DNA of 14,541 nucleotides from an uncultured Bacillota bacterium (GTDB lineage Bacteria > Bacillota > Sulfobacillia > UBA995 > UBA9673): positions 1 to 14,541 of the forward strand of contig CALMHV010000052.1 of the NCBI GenBank assembly GCA_937863905.1, written 5' to 3'. Of the stretch, positions 6,137 to 12,422 are shown piece after piece. The position numbers and the translations under genes are program-made. The stretch's first letter is position 1; each line of letters starts with the position of its first letter. The notes under the pieces were generated by a model, which worked only from the letters and a program-made list of their open reading frames with translations, was not told the DNA's origin and ran no database searches.

Positions 6137-8386
6137 GTGTTGCCTCGCCGGGCTGGAGCGTCCCGGAAGGGTTTGTCGCTCGGGCTGGCCCTAGTCATGG
6201 CGACCCTGACCGTGGCCTCCGCCACCTGCTCGGGGGCGGCGACTTTGGCGCCGGCTATCGCGCCCCTCCGGCTCGATCCGACGGTCGACGTGCCGTGGGA
6301 GCCCTTGGCGCCCGAGGTGGCGCAGCAGGTGGAGGAGATACTGACGCTTCAGGAAACCGCTCTGGGCGCGACCGACCTCGTTTCGTACACGGCCCTGTTC
6401 GCCCCCTTGCCCGTCCCGCCCGAACCGTTTCCGAGCGGCGTCATCGGCGACCCCAGGGACCGCGTTCGCCGCTGTCTTTTCGGCGCGATGGGCGACGGGG
6501 CCGTGGTCGAACAGGTCGACATCTCGACGGTCTTCATCGTGCCCGGCTCTGGCAACACCTTAGACGTCCTGGCCCGCCATGCCATCGGCTACCGGACTTT
6601 GGCCGGCGAGAGGCGTTTCCTTCTGGTCAGTGCCTTGGAGCGGCTCCGTCCGGCGCCCGACCCTCAGCCGGAGTCCCCGGTGTGGCAGGTCTTCGACTGG
6701 TTCGTCGTCGACGAGGAGACCGCCCGTCTGTCCTGGCCGGTGTGGCTCACCGGAAGCGTCACCCTCGAGCCCCTCGACAGCCGGCTGCGGGCCGAAGTGA
6801 CCTACGCGCTCTTCCCGGGGTTCCCGAGGGCCGGCGGGAGGCTGGACTTCGAGCTCGCCACCACCTTCGAGGTCTCCTCGGTGCGCGGGGAAGCCGGCGA
6901 CCTCCCCTGGGAGCGGAACGGCGAGACAATCTCAGTGACCTTGCCGGCCCGGCCCGAGCCTGGGAAGATCGTGTCGCTCACCTTCTCCTACTCAGGGTAC
7001 GTCACGCCGGGCGGCACCGCCCGCCGAGGCAAGCTCGAGTACCTCGGAGTCGACGGCATCTACCTGAGACCGGACACCGGGTGGTACCCGCAGCCGGAGG
7101 ATGACGACTTCGTCCGAGGCACCCTGACGGTGACCGTCCCATCCTGGTGGGCCGCGGCCGCGCCCGGCCGGTTGATTGCGGCCCCGCCGGTCGGCAAGGC
7201 CGACGAGTCGCGGACGTTCACGTGGGGGCTCGACACTCCGGCCGAGTTGTACCTAGCGGCCGGCCCGTACCTGGTCGCCGAGCGCATCACGGCGACGGGA
7301 GTCACGGTGCGGTCGTTCTTCTACGCCCGCGAGGCGAAGTGGTCGGACGTCTGCCTGGCGGAAGCCGAGCGCATTCTGGCGTTCTTCTCCGACCTCATGG
7401 GCGGCTACCCCTACCCCAACCTCACCCTGGCTGAGGCTCAGGACTTCTACTACGGTGGAGTCTCGGCCCGCTCGTTCGTCCTGCTGGAGAAGACTTGGCT
7501 GTCGAACCCGGAGTGGGATACGGGCACCCGAAGCTTGCTCGCCCATGAACTCTCCCACCAGTGGTGGGGGGAGGTCATACCGATCCGCCGGGAGCCCGAG
7601 TGGTTCCTCTGGGAAGGGCTCGCCAGCTACTCCGAGGCCCTCTACGCGGAAGCCTGCGGCGGACCGGCGGCTCTGGCCGCGGAGATGCGGGCCAAGGCCG
7701 CGAGCTACGCCCAGGCCACGCGTTTCCGTGTTGCCTCGTCCATCGCCGAGTCGAACGCGCGGGAATTCGATTGGCAGGAGACTATCGTCTATGACAAGGG
7801 CGCCTGGGTCTTCCACACGCTGCGGTTCCTTCTTGGCGAGGAGGAGTTCGCCGGACTTCTGCGTTCGTATCTGACGACCTTCGTGGGACGGCAGCCCACG
7901 ACCGCGGACCTGGGCCTGCTCGTAGCTGAGGCCCGACGAGACGACCCCTACCTGCCCGGCTTCGTCGAACTATGGGCGAGCCAACCCGGCGAACCGGACC
8001 TCGCCCTGTCCCACGTTTCCCTGGCGCGCCGGGAAGACGTCTACGTTTTGAGTTTCACCCTCCGGGACCGCGGAGGCCTGGGGTTCCCGCGCGCCGAAGT
8101 CCGGGTGTCTTTGGGAGGCGGCCGGACCCAGACGGTCACCGCGTTGTGCGGGGAAAACAAGCTTGAGTTCTCCGAGCCCCCCACGGCGTTGGTCTCCGAC
8201 CCGGACGGCAAGGTTCTTGACCTCCACCGGTTGAACAACCGCTACTACCTCTGGCTCGGCCTCCCCCTGCCCGGCGTCGTCGTCCCGGTAGCCGCCGGCG
8301 CGTTGGCGGCGGCCGGGGCCGTCATCCTGTTCGCCGCCTGGCGGCGCCGGGTGGCGGCGCGGCGGGTTGACGCGCCCCAGCGGTAA
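6137..8386 (+). CDS. M1-family (gluzincin) metallopeptidase, exported and C-terminally anchored
   Basis: This is a zinc peptidase of 749 residues from GTG 6137, which has AAGGAAGG 10 bases upstream. The open frame extends to 5891 but that part is proline-rich and antisense to the permease. The N-terminus is a signal peptide: RRAGASRK, a hydrophobic core at about 13-27, and an A-S-A cleavage site near 29. An unassigned domain of about 190 residues precedes the M1 beta-domain. The zinc site is complete: H470-E-L-S-H474, then 18 residues and E493 (HEXXH-18-E); Y552 in YDKGAW is the expected catalytic tyrosine. The GAMEN-type exopeptidase loop reads GGVSA (440-444), so the usual glutamate that binds the substrate amine is missing. 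A membrane helix near 708-735 followed by WRRRVAARR anchors the protein with its catalytic part outside. Neighbouring genes give no hint of a substrate. Confidence 0.88.
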   Translation: MLPRRAGASRKGLSLGLALVMATLTVASATCSGAATLAPAIAPLRLDPTVDVPWEPLAPEVAQQVEEILTLQETALGATDLVSYTALFAPLPVPPEPFPSGVIGDPRDRVRRCLFGAMGDGAVVEQVDISTVFIVPGSGNTLDVLARHAIGYRTLAGERRFLLVSALERLRPAPDPQPESPVWQVFDWFVVDEETARLSWPVWLTGSVTLEPLDSRLRAEVTYALFPGFPRAGGRLDFELATTFEVSSVRGEAGDLPWERNGETISVTLPARPEPGKIVSLTFSYSGYVTPGGTARRGKLEYLGVDGIYLRPDTGWYPQPEDDDFVRGTLTVTVPSWWAAAAPGRLIAAPPVGKADESRTFTWGLDTPAELYLAAGPYLVAERITATGVTVRSFFYAREAKWSDVCLAEAERILAFFSDLMGGYPYPNLTLAEAQDFYYGGVSARSFVLLEKTWLSNPEWDTGTRSLLAHELSHQWWGEVIPIRREPEWFLWEGLASYSEALYAEACGGPAALAAEMRAKAASYAQATRFRVASSIAESNAREFDWQETIVYDKGAWVFHTLRFLLGEEEFAGLLRSYLTTFVGRQPTTADLGLLVAEARRDDPYLPGFVELWASQPGEPDLALSHVSLARREDVYVLSFTLRDRGGLGFPRAEVRVSLGGGRTQTVTALCGENKLEFSEPPTALVSDPDGKVLDLHRLNNRYYLWLGLPLPGVVVPVAAGALAAAGAVILFAAWRRRVAARRVDAPQR

Positions 8387-8395
8387 TGCTACGCT
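8367..8395 (+). promoter_or_regulatory. Candidate promoter of the folT riboswitch transcript
   Basis: TTGACG (8367-8372) is followed after 17 bases by TACGCT (8390-8395, three of six to the -10 consensus). The element overlaps the last codons of the peptidase gene, and transcription would start near 8402, about 35 bases before the aptamer. A perfect TTGACA also lies at 8414-8419, but its -10 would fall inside P1 of the riboswitch and no good -10 is there, so the upstream pair is preferred. Consensus matching only. Confidence 0.4.
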
Positions 8396-8436
8396 GAGAC
8401 GGTAATCCGCAGCTTGACAGCCAGTTCATTCGGCAA

Positions 8437-8563
8437 GTGGCAGAGTAGGTGTTCCCGCGTCAAGTGCCAGGGGATGGGAAGTTGCCTCTGGACGAAAGGC
8501 GGGTCCGCGGTCTGGAACGGCCCGAGGACCTCGCCTGCGGTGGGACATCGCTTCCGCTGTCAC
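8437..8563 (+). ncRNA. Tetrahydrofolate (THF, class I) riboswitch aptamer
   Basis: The aptamer binds reduced folates and controls folate uptake or synthesis genes. The primary sequence follows the THF motif in order: GAGTAG (8443-8448), CGCGTCAAGTG (8456-8466), ATGGGA in the L3 loop (8474-8479), ACGAA (8492-8496), CGCGGT (8506-8511), and GCTTCCGCTGTC (8550-8561). The helices can be drawn: P1 GTGGCAG/CTGTCAC (8437-8443 with 8557-8563), P2 TGTTCC/GGAACG (8450-8455 with 8514-8519), P3 CCAGGGG/CCTCTGG (8467-8473 with 8485-8491), a small P4 GCG-GGTC-CGC (8499-8508), and the long-range pseudoknot GGAAG (8477-8481) with CTTCC (8551-8555). The pseudoknot bases differ from the E. siraeum example yet still pair, which is compensatory evidence. 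The P2-to-pseudoknot joint carries about 31 extra bases. The downstream gene is a FolT-like transporter, as expected. Confidence 0.92.
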
Positions 8564-8619
8564 ATCAAAGACGCCTCCGTCTCTTGGTGTGGCCCTGCTG
8601 CCGCCGCCAGAGGAAGAGG
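8561..8619 (+). promoter_or_regulatory. Riboswitch expression platform and folT ribosome binding site
   Basis: A stem CACATCAAAGACG (8561-8573), loop CCTC, CGTCT (8578-8582), bulged C, TTGGTGTG (8584-8591) has 13 pairs including one G-U. Its first three bases are shared with the 3' strand of P1. No U-tract follows, so it is not a terminator. The loop and 3' arm contain CCTCCGTCTCT (8574-8584), which can pair at 9 of 11 positions with the Shine-Dalgarno region AGAGGAAGAGG (8609-8619), 9 bases before the TTG start. This suggests translational control: ligand-stabilised P1 weakens the stem and frees the pyrimidine strand to cover the ribosome site. The pairing is seen; the mechanism is inference. 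Confidence 0.55.
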
Positions 8620-8628
8620 TGTTTTCAT

Positions 8629-9201
8629 TTGGCGTTCCCCACGAGGCGTCTGGCTTACCTGGCTCTTCTCATGGCTCTCACCGTGGTCCTGACTCGCTAT
8701 GCCAGCGTGAGGCTGGTCTTGTTCGGGGTCGAGGGTGTGCGCATCGGCTTCGGCCATTTCCCGGTCCTCATGGCCGGCGTGCTCTACGGTCCGCTGGCCG
8801 GGGCCATTGTCGGCGGGGCCTCCGACCTGATCGGCTACTTCCTTAGCCCCATGGGGCCGTACATGCCGCACTTCACGGTCATCGCCATGCTGACCGGCGC
8901 CCTGCCCGCGCTGCTCCTGGCCGCTCTCCGGCTCAGGCGCGGGGGAACACCGTCGCTGGCCCACCTCGTCCTCGCCATCGCCTCAACTCAGGTCGCCTGC
9001 GCCGTGTTCCTGACGCCGCTCTGCCTCAAGATGCTTTTCGGTATGCCGTTGGCCGCGACCATGATACCGCGGGTCATCGCCCAGGCCATCCTGATTCCCG
9101 TCTACGCCTCGCTGATGCAGGTCATCCTTAGGAGCGTCGGCGGTCTCGCTCCGGTATGGGAGAAAGCCAATCTCGTGACCAGCGACGCCCCGGTCAAGTG
9201 A
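8629..9201 (+). CDS. folT: FolT, folate-specific ECF transporter S component
   Basis: FolT is the substrate-binding membrane subunit that, with the shared EcfA/EcfA'/EcfT energising module, imports folate. The product is 190 residues and almost wholly hydrophobic, with about six membrane segments. The family pattern is visible: LALLMALTVVLTRYASV (helix 1), then VRIGFGHFPVLMAGVLYGPLAGAIVGGASDLIGYF, PMGPYMPHFT and LTGALPALLL. Start: TTG 8629, with AGAGGAAGAGG nine bases upstream. The open frame reaches back to 8449, but that part lies inside the riboswitch and cannot be coding. The THF riboswitch directly upstream strongly supports folate as substrate. No EcfA or EcfT gene is nearby, so the module must be encoded elsewhere, as is common for group II ECF systems. 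A strong stem at 9257-9285 ends the unit. Confidence 0.9.
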   Translation: MAFPTRRLAYLALLMALTVVLTRYASVRLVLFGVEGVRIGFGHFPVLMAGVLYGPLAGAIVGGASDLIGYFLSPMGPYMPHFTVIAMLTGALPALLLAALRLRRGGTPSLAHLVLAIASTQVACAVFLTPLCLKMLFGMPLAATMIPRVIAQAILIPVYASLMQVILRSVGGLAPVWEKANLVTSDAPVK

Positions 9202-9256
9202 GCCGCGGCGGCACGGCCATCGAGCCGAGGAACGCCCACGCCGGGCCTGTAACTAA

Positions 9257-9285
9257 GAGCGGGGAGACCGTCGGCCTCCCCGCTC
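9257..9285. terminator. Bidirectional terminator-like hairpin between convergent S-component genes
   Basis: GAGCGGGGAG (9257-9266), a nine-base loop, and CTCCCCGCTC (9276-9285) form a perfect 10-bp G+C-rich stem midway between the convergent ends of folT and the niaX-like gene. On the minus strand it is followed by TTAGTT, a short T-rich run; on the plus strand by GTTCCGT, which is poorer. It is best read as a shared terminator, stronger for the minus-strand unit. The rest of 9202-9335 shows nothing else. Confidence 0.65.
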
Positions 9286-9335
9286 GTTCCGTCTCGCACC
9301 GTCTCCAACGCCCACGCCGACCCTCGTCTCCCCTG

Positions 9336-9830
9336 TCAGACCTTGACCGCCGGCCGGCCGGCGGCCCTGAGGACAACGCCCAGGACGGCCAGGGTGATGG
9401 CCGCGTCCACCGTGTGGTGGAGGGCGGTCCCCACACCCACGACCCAGAGGCCCTGGGAGAGGCTGTAGCCGAAGGGCAGGACCACTAGGGCCTCCAAGAG
9501 GGCGTGCACCGGAAGGATAATGGCCAGGACGAGCCACGGCTTCATCCCCCGCTTGTAGAGCATCGCGCCGAGCACGCCCCAGAGAGCGTGCGTGAAGGCG
9601 CGGGCGGCCACGATGGCCAGACCGGTGGCGATGAGGAAGCCGATCCCGGAGGCCAAGCCCACCGCTAGAGCGACGATGGGGCTGACGAACATGGCCAGCA
9701 TCGTGGGTACGTGAGACGTGAGCGTAGCCGTCCACGGCGGGATGGTCACGCGCAGGAAGCCGAAGGCCGTGGGGATGACCAGCGACAGGGCCGCCAGCAG
9801 AGCGCCTATTGCCAGTTCTCTGGTCTTCAT
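9336..9830 (-). CDS. ECF transporter S component, NiaX-like (probably niacin)
   Basis: This is a 164-residue membrane protein with about five or six hydrophobic segments. It opens with MKTRELAIGALLAALSLVIPTAFGFLRV, and the core IPPWTATLTSHVPTMLAMFVSPIVALAVGLASGIGFLI plus VAARAFTHALWGVLGA resembles niacin S components (NiaX), which feed nicotinate to the shared ECF module. A different vitamin substrate is possible, since S components share a fold but little sequence; the assignment rests on the SHVPxxLAMFxSP pattern and is moderate. The ATG at 9830 has AAGGA six bases upstream. It lies 66 bases after the aminotransferase stop on the same strand, with a small hairpin between. Downstream it converges on folT, so two vitamin S components lie tail to tail. 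Confidence 0.65.
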   Translation of the reverse strand: MKTRELAIGALLAALSLVIPTAFGFLRVTIPPWTATLTSHVPTMLAMFVSPIVALAVGLASGIGFLIATGLAIVAARAFTHALWGVLGAMLYKRGMKPWLVLAIILPVHALLEALVVLPFGYSLSQGLWVVGVGTALHHTVDAAITLAVLGVVLRAAGRPAVKV

Positions 9831-9859
9831 GTTTAGTCCTTACTCCCTAGTGACCAGCC

Positions 9860-9878
9860 CCGAGAATCGGAGTCTCGG
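9860..9878. other. Small inverted repeat between the aminotransferase and niaX-like genes
   Basis: CCGAGA (9860-9865) and TCTCGG (9873-9878) pair across a seven-base loop, 19-37 bases downstream of the aminotransferase stop on the minus strand. No T-tract follows on either strand. It could be a weak attenuator, an mRNA-end stabiliser or an operator for the niaX-like gene. Confidence 0.3.
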
Positions 9879-9896
9879 CCAGGGCTCGGTCGGCGA

Positions 9897-11234
9897 CTAG
9901 GCCACCTCGGCCAGGCACTGGCCGATGATCTCGATGGCCTCCTCAAGCTGTTCGTCCGTGATGACGAGCGGGCAGAGCACGCGGAGGCAGTTGCCCTGCA
10001 CGCCGGCCTTCAGGATTAGCAGACCCCTCTTCTGCGCGGCCTTGGCGATACCCGCGGCCTTCTCCGGAGCCGGCTCCTTGGTCGCGCGATCCCTGACAAA
10101 CTCCATGGCGACCATGGCCCCAAGGCCGCGCACGTCGCCGATGAAGTCGTATTTGTCCTGGTAGGCCGAGAAGGCTTCCTTGAGGCGGCGGCCGATGACC
10201 TTGGAGCGGTCAAGCAGCCTCTGGCTCTCGATGATCTTGAGGACCTCGAGGGCGGCGACGCAGCCGACCGGACTGCCGACGTAGGTGCCGCCGATGGTGC
10301 TGTCCTCCGGGGCGTCCATGACCTCTCTCCGGCCAACGACGCCACTCAGGGGGATGCCGGCGGCCAGCGACTTGGCGACAGCCATGAGGTCGGGCTCGAC
10401 CCCGTCGAACTGCTCCATGGCGAACATCGTCCCGGTCCGGCCGAAACCGGTCTGGACCTCGTCGCAGATGAGGAGGATGCCGTGCTTGACGCAGATCTCC
10501 TTGAGCCGCTTGAAATAGCCCTTCGGCGGCACGATGAAACCGCCTTCGCCCTGGACGGGCTCGATGATGACGGCGGCGACTTCCTTGGCCGAGACGGTGG
10601 TGACAAAAAAGCGCTCGAGCGCGTTGGCGCACTGGAGGTCGCAAGACGGGTAGGTGAGCCCGTAGGTGCAGCGATAGCAGTACGCCGAGGGAATCCGGTA
10701 GACGTCAGGGGCGAAAGGCCCGAAGTCTTCCTTGTAGGGATTGACGCGGCTCGTAAGGGTCATGGCCATCAGCGTGCGGCCGTGGAAGGCCGACTCGAAG
10801 GTGATGATGGCCTTACGCTTCGTGTACTTCTTCGCAATCTTAACGGCGTTTTCGACGGCTTCGGCGCCGCAGTTGAAGAACCCGCACTTCTTCGGGCTCG
10901 GCCCCGGAGCGAGGGTCGCCAGCTTCTCGGCGAGTTCGATGAGGCATTCATAGGGGACGATACTGAAGTCGGTGTGGATGAACTTGGCGACCTGGTTCTG
11001 GATGGCCTTGACCACGGTGGGGGGGCAGTGCCCGACGTTCAGCACGCCGACGCCGCCGGCGAAGTCGATGAAGCTGTTCCCGTCGATGTCCGTGAAAACC
11101 GCGCCTTCACCGCGATCGATGATGACCGGCAGGAACAGGCTAAACGCGTTAGCCACGTATTGCTCTTTCTTCTCGATGAGTCGCTTGGACTTCGGACCGG
11201 GCAGGTCGGTGATGACGTGCGCGAACTTGCCCAT
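9897..11234 (-). CDS. Class III PLP aminotransferase, probable 4-aminobutyrate aminotransferase
   Basis: The enzyme moves an omega-amino group, most likely from 4-aminobutyrate, to 2-oxoglutarate, giving succinate semialdehyde and glutamate in the cytosol. Of 445 residues, the fold-type I landmarks are all present: NCGAEAVENAVKIA (121-134, phosphate contact), FHGRT (150-154), EPVQGEGGF (225-233), DEVQTGFGRTG (258-268; D258 binds the PLP ring nitrogen), K288 in AVAKSL as the Schiff-base lysine, and GGTYVGSPVGC. EPVQGEGGF favours GABA-type over ornithine aminotransferases, which tend to have EPVQGEAG. A cysteine cluster C186/C189/C198/C202 sits in an insert; related thermophile and archaeal enzymes carry similar cysteines. 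The ATG at 11234 has GAGGAGGGGG upstream. No succinate-semialdehyde dehydrogenase is nearby, so the pathway and substrate are inferred. Confidence 0.85.
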   Translation of the reverse strand: MGKFAHVITDLPGPKSKRLIEKKEQYVANAFSLFLPVIIDRGEGAVFTDIDGNSFIDFAGGVGVLNVGHCPPTVVKAIQNQVAKFIHTDFSIVPYECLIELAEKLATLAPGPSPKKCGFFNCGAEAVENAVKIAKKYTKRKAIITFESAFHGRTLMAMTLTSRVNPYKEDFGPFAPDVYRIPSAYCYRCTYGLTYPSCDLQCANALERFFVTTVSAKEVAAVIIEPVQGEGGFIVPPKGYFKRLKEICVKHGILLICDEVQTGFGRTGTMFAMEQFDGVEPDLMAVAKSLAAGIPLSGVVGRREVMDAPEDSTIGGTYVGSPVGCVAALEVLKIIESQRLLDRSKVIGRRLKEAFSAYQDKYDFIGDVRGLGAMVAMEFVRDRATKEPAPEKAAGIAKAAQKRGLLILKAGVQGNCLRVLCPLVITDEQLEEAIEIIGQCLAEVA

Positions 11235-11388
11235 TTCGTTCTACCCCCTCCTCGATTGGTTGACGAAGACGACGCCCGATAGAACGCTGGCGCGACTGGC
11301 CTTGTTTCGGCGGAAAGAGCCGGAAAACCTGCGTCCCGCCCCCCATCCTACTCCCGAACCGGCCCGCCCAAGACTGATGAGGGTGAGG

Positions 11389-11418
11389 CGGGTCGCGACC
11401 CGAAGTCCCCGGGGGGAC
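11389..11418. repeat. Two adjacent palindromes after the dehydrogenase gene
   Basis: CGGGTCGCGACCCG (11389-11402) is a perfect 14-base palindrome, and GTCCCC-GG-GGGGAC (11405-11418) an inverted repeat two bases away, ending at the dehydrogenase stop codon. As RNA each could form a 5-6 bp stem, but no T-tract follows, so termination would be weak. As DNA they could be an operator upstream of the aminotransferase, whose ATG is 155 bases away. The remainder of the 183-base gap (11235-11388) shows only the aminotransferase ribosome site. Confidence 0.35.
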
Positions 11419-12422
11419 TAGTACCCGAGGTCCGCCCGCACCTCGCCGGCGAGCGGACCACCGGAGCGATAGGCCGCGAGGTTGCGCAGGAACAGGTCGA
11501 CGATGTCGTCCGGCCGGCTGAGACCGGCTAGGTGGGGCGTGATAATGACGTTGGGGAGCGACCACAACTCGCTCTCCGGAGGTAGGGGCTCCCGCTCGAA
11601 CACGTCCAGAACGGCCCAACCGGGGCGCCCCGCCCTGAGCGCCTCGACGAGGGCCCGCTCGTCCACAAGCGCTCCCCGGCCGACGTTGATGAGGACCGAC
11701 GCGGGCTTCATCCGGGCCAGGAGGCCGGCGGAAAAGAGGCCCCGCGTGGCGGGTGTGAGCGGCAGGGCGAGGACAAGGAAATCCAGGCCGCTCACGAAGA
11801 CGTCTAGTTCCGCTGGGCCAAAGACGCGGGCGATGCCCTCGGGCGTGGGGCCGGGGGAGGCCCCCGAGCGCCGGCACCCCCAGACTTCGAGTCCCAGACG
11901 GGCGGCCTGACGGGCGATCTCGCCACCGGTGGAACCGAGACCGGCCACGCCCAGTCGCTTACCGGCCAGGCGGTCCGGTCGGAACCGGCGCCAGGCCCGC
12001 TCGCGTTGGGCCTCCAAGACCTGCGGGATGCCTTGGGCCAGGCAGAGGCAGTAGGCCAGGACGTACTCGGCGAGAGGCGGTCCGAACAGCCCCACCGCCC
12101 GGGAAAGGCGGAAGCGGCTCTGGGCGAGGGCCTCAGCAAAGGGCCCATGGTCCAGGAGTCTGTCGACGCCGGCCCAGGCCCACTGGATCCAACCGAGGCG
12201 AGGCATTTCGAGAAGAACCTCCGGCGCGAGCCCGGCCCCAAAGAAGATGTCGGGCCAGGGGGCCAGAGACTGGGCTTCGGCGGCCGTGACGCCGACACGA
12301 ACCTCGATGGCGCAAGGAGCGGCAATCTTAGCGGGGCCTAGGACCGCCGAAGTGAGGGCCTGGGCGTACTCCAGGGCTCGCGCCGGCACGTGGACGAGGA
12401 CCCTAGCCGGCGGCCCGGTCAT
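11418..12422 (-). CDS. D-2-hydroxyacid dehydrogenase (NAD(P)-dependent, GhrA-like)
   Basis: This enzyme family interconverts a 2-oxoacid and its D-2-hydroxyacid, for example glyoxylate/glycolate or hydroxypyruvate/glycerate. From ATG 12422 the protein is 334 residues. It has the substrate-domain segment WIQWAWAGVDRLL, the Rossmann motif GLGSTG (161-166), R249 in INVGRGALVDE, E278 in FEREP, and H297 in ITPHLAG. This is a complete R/E/H catalytic set, with the short E-to-H spacing (19) seen in the glyoxylate/hydroxypyruvate reductase branch. The open frame reaches a TTG at 12446; ATG 12422 with GGTGGCGG upstream is preferred but not certain. It overlaps the end of the GntR gene by 20 bases, so the two are translationally coupled and the regulator probably controls it. 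The exact substrate is unknown. Confidence 0.87.
   Translation of the reverse strand: MTGPPARVLVHVPARALEYAQALTSAVLGPAKIAAPCAIEVRVGVTAAEAQSLAPWPDIFFGAGLAPEVLLEMPRLGWIQWAWAGVDRLLDHGPFAEALAQSRFRLSRAVGLFGPPLAEYVLAYCLCLAQGIPQVLEAQRERAWRRFRPDRLAGKRLGVAGLGSTGGEIARQAARLGLEVWGCRRSGASPGPTPEGIARVFGPAELDVFVSGLDFLVLALPLTPATRGLFSAGLLARMKPASVLINVGRGALVDERALVEALRAGRPGWAVLDVFEREPLPPESELWSLPNVIITPHLAGLSRPDDIVDLFLRNLAAYRSGGPLAGEVRADLGY

Noticed and set aside
6016..6225. N-terminal extension of the TSUP permease up to 6225
   Set aside because: Polar, arginine/proline-rich, no match to the family, and would overlap the start of the divergent peptidase gene. A short extension to TTG 6051 remains possible.
8414..8419. 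Perfect TTGACA as the folT promoter -35
   Set aside because: No acceptable -10 lies 16-18 bases downstream, and transcription from it would start inside the riboswitch P1/P2 and destroy the aptamer.
8561..8591. Rho-independent terminator as the riboswitch output
   Set aside because: The stem is strong but is followed by GCCCTGCTGCC, with no run of T residues.
9897..11234. Iron-sulfur cluster in the aminotransferase from its four clustered cysteines
   Set aside because: A similar cysteine pattern occurs in related prokaryotic enzymes and its spacing alone does not prove a cluster; kept only as a note in the gene entry.
10482..11282. 266-codon plus-strand open frame opposite the aminotransferase
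   Set aside because: Composition is typical of a GC-rich antisense frame, while the minus-strand frame carries every aminotransferase motif.
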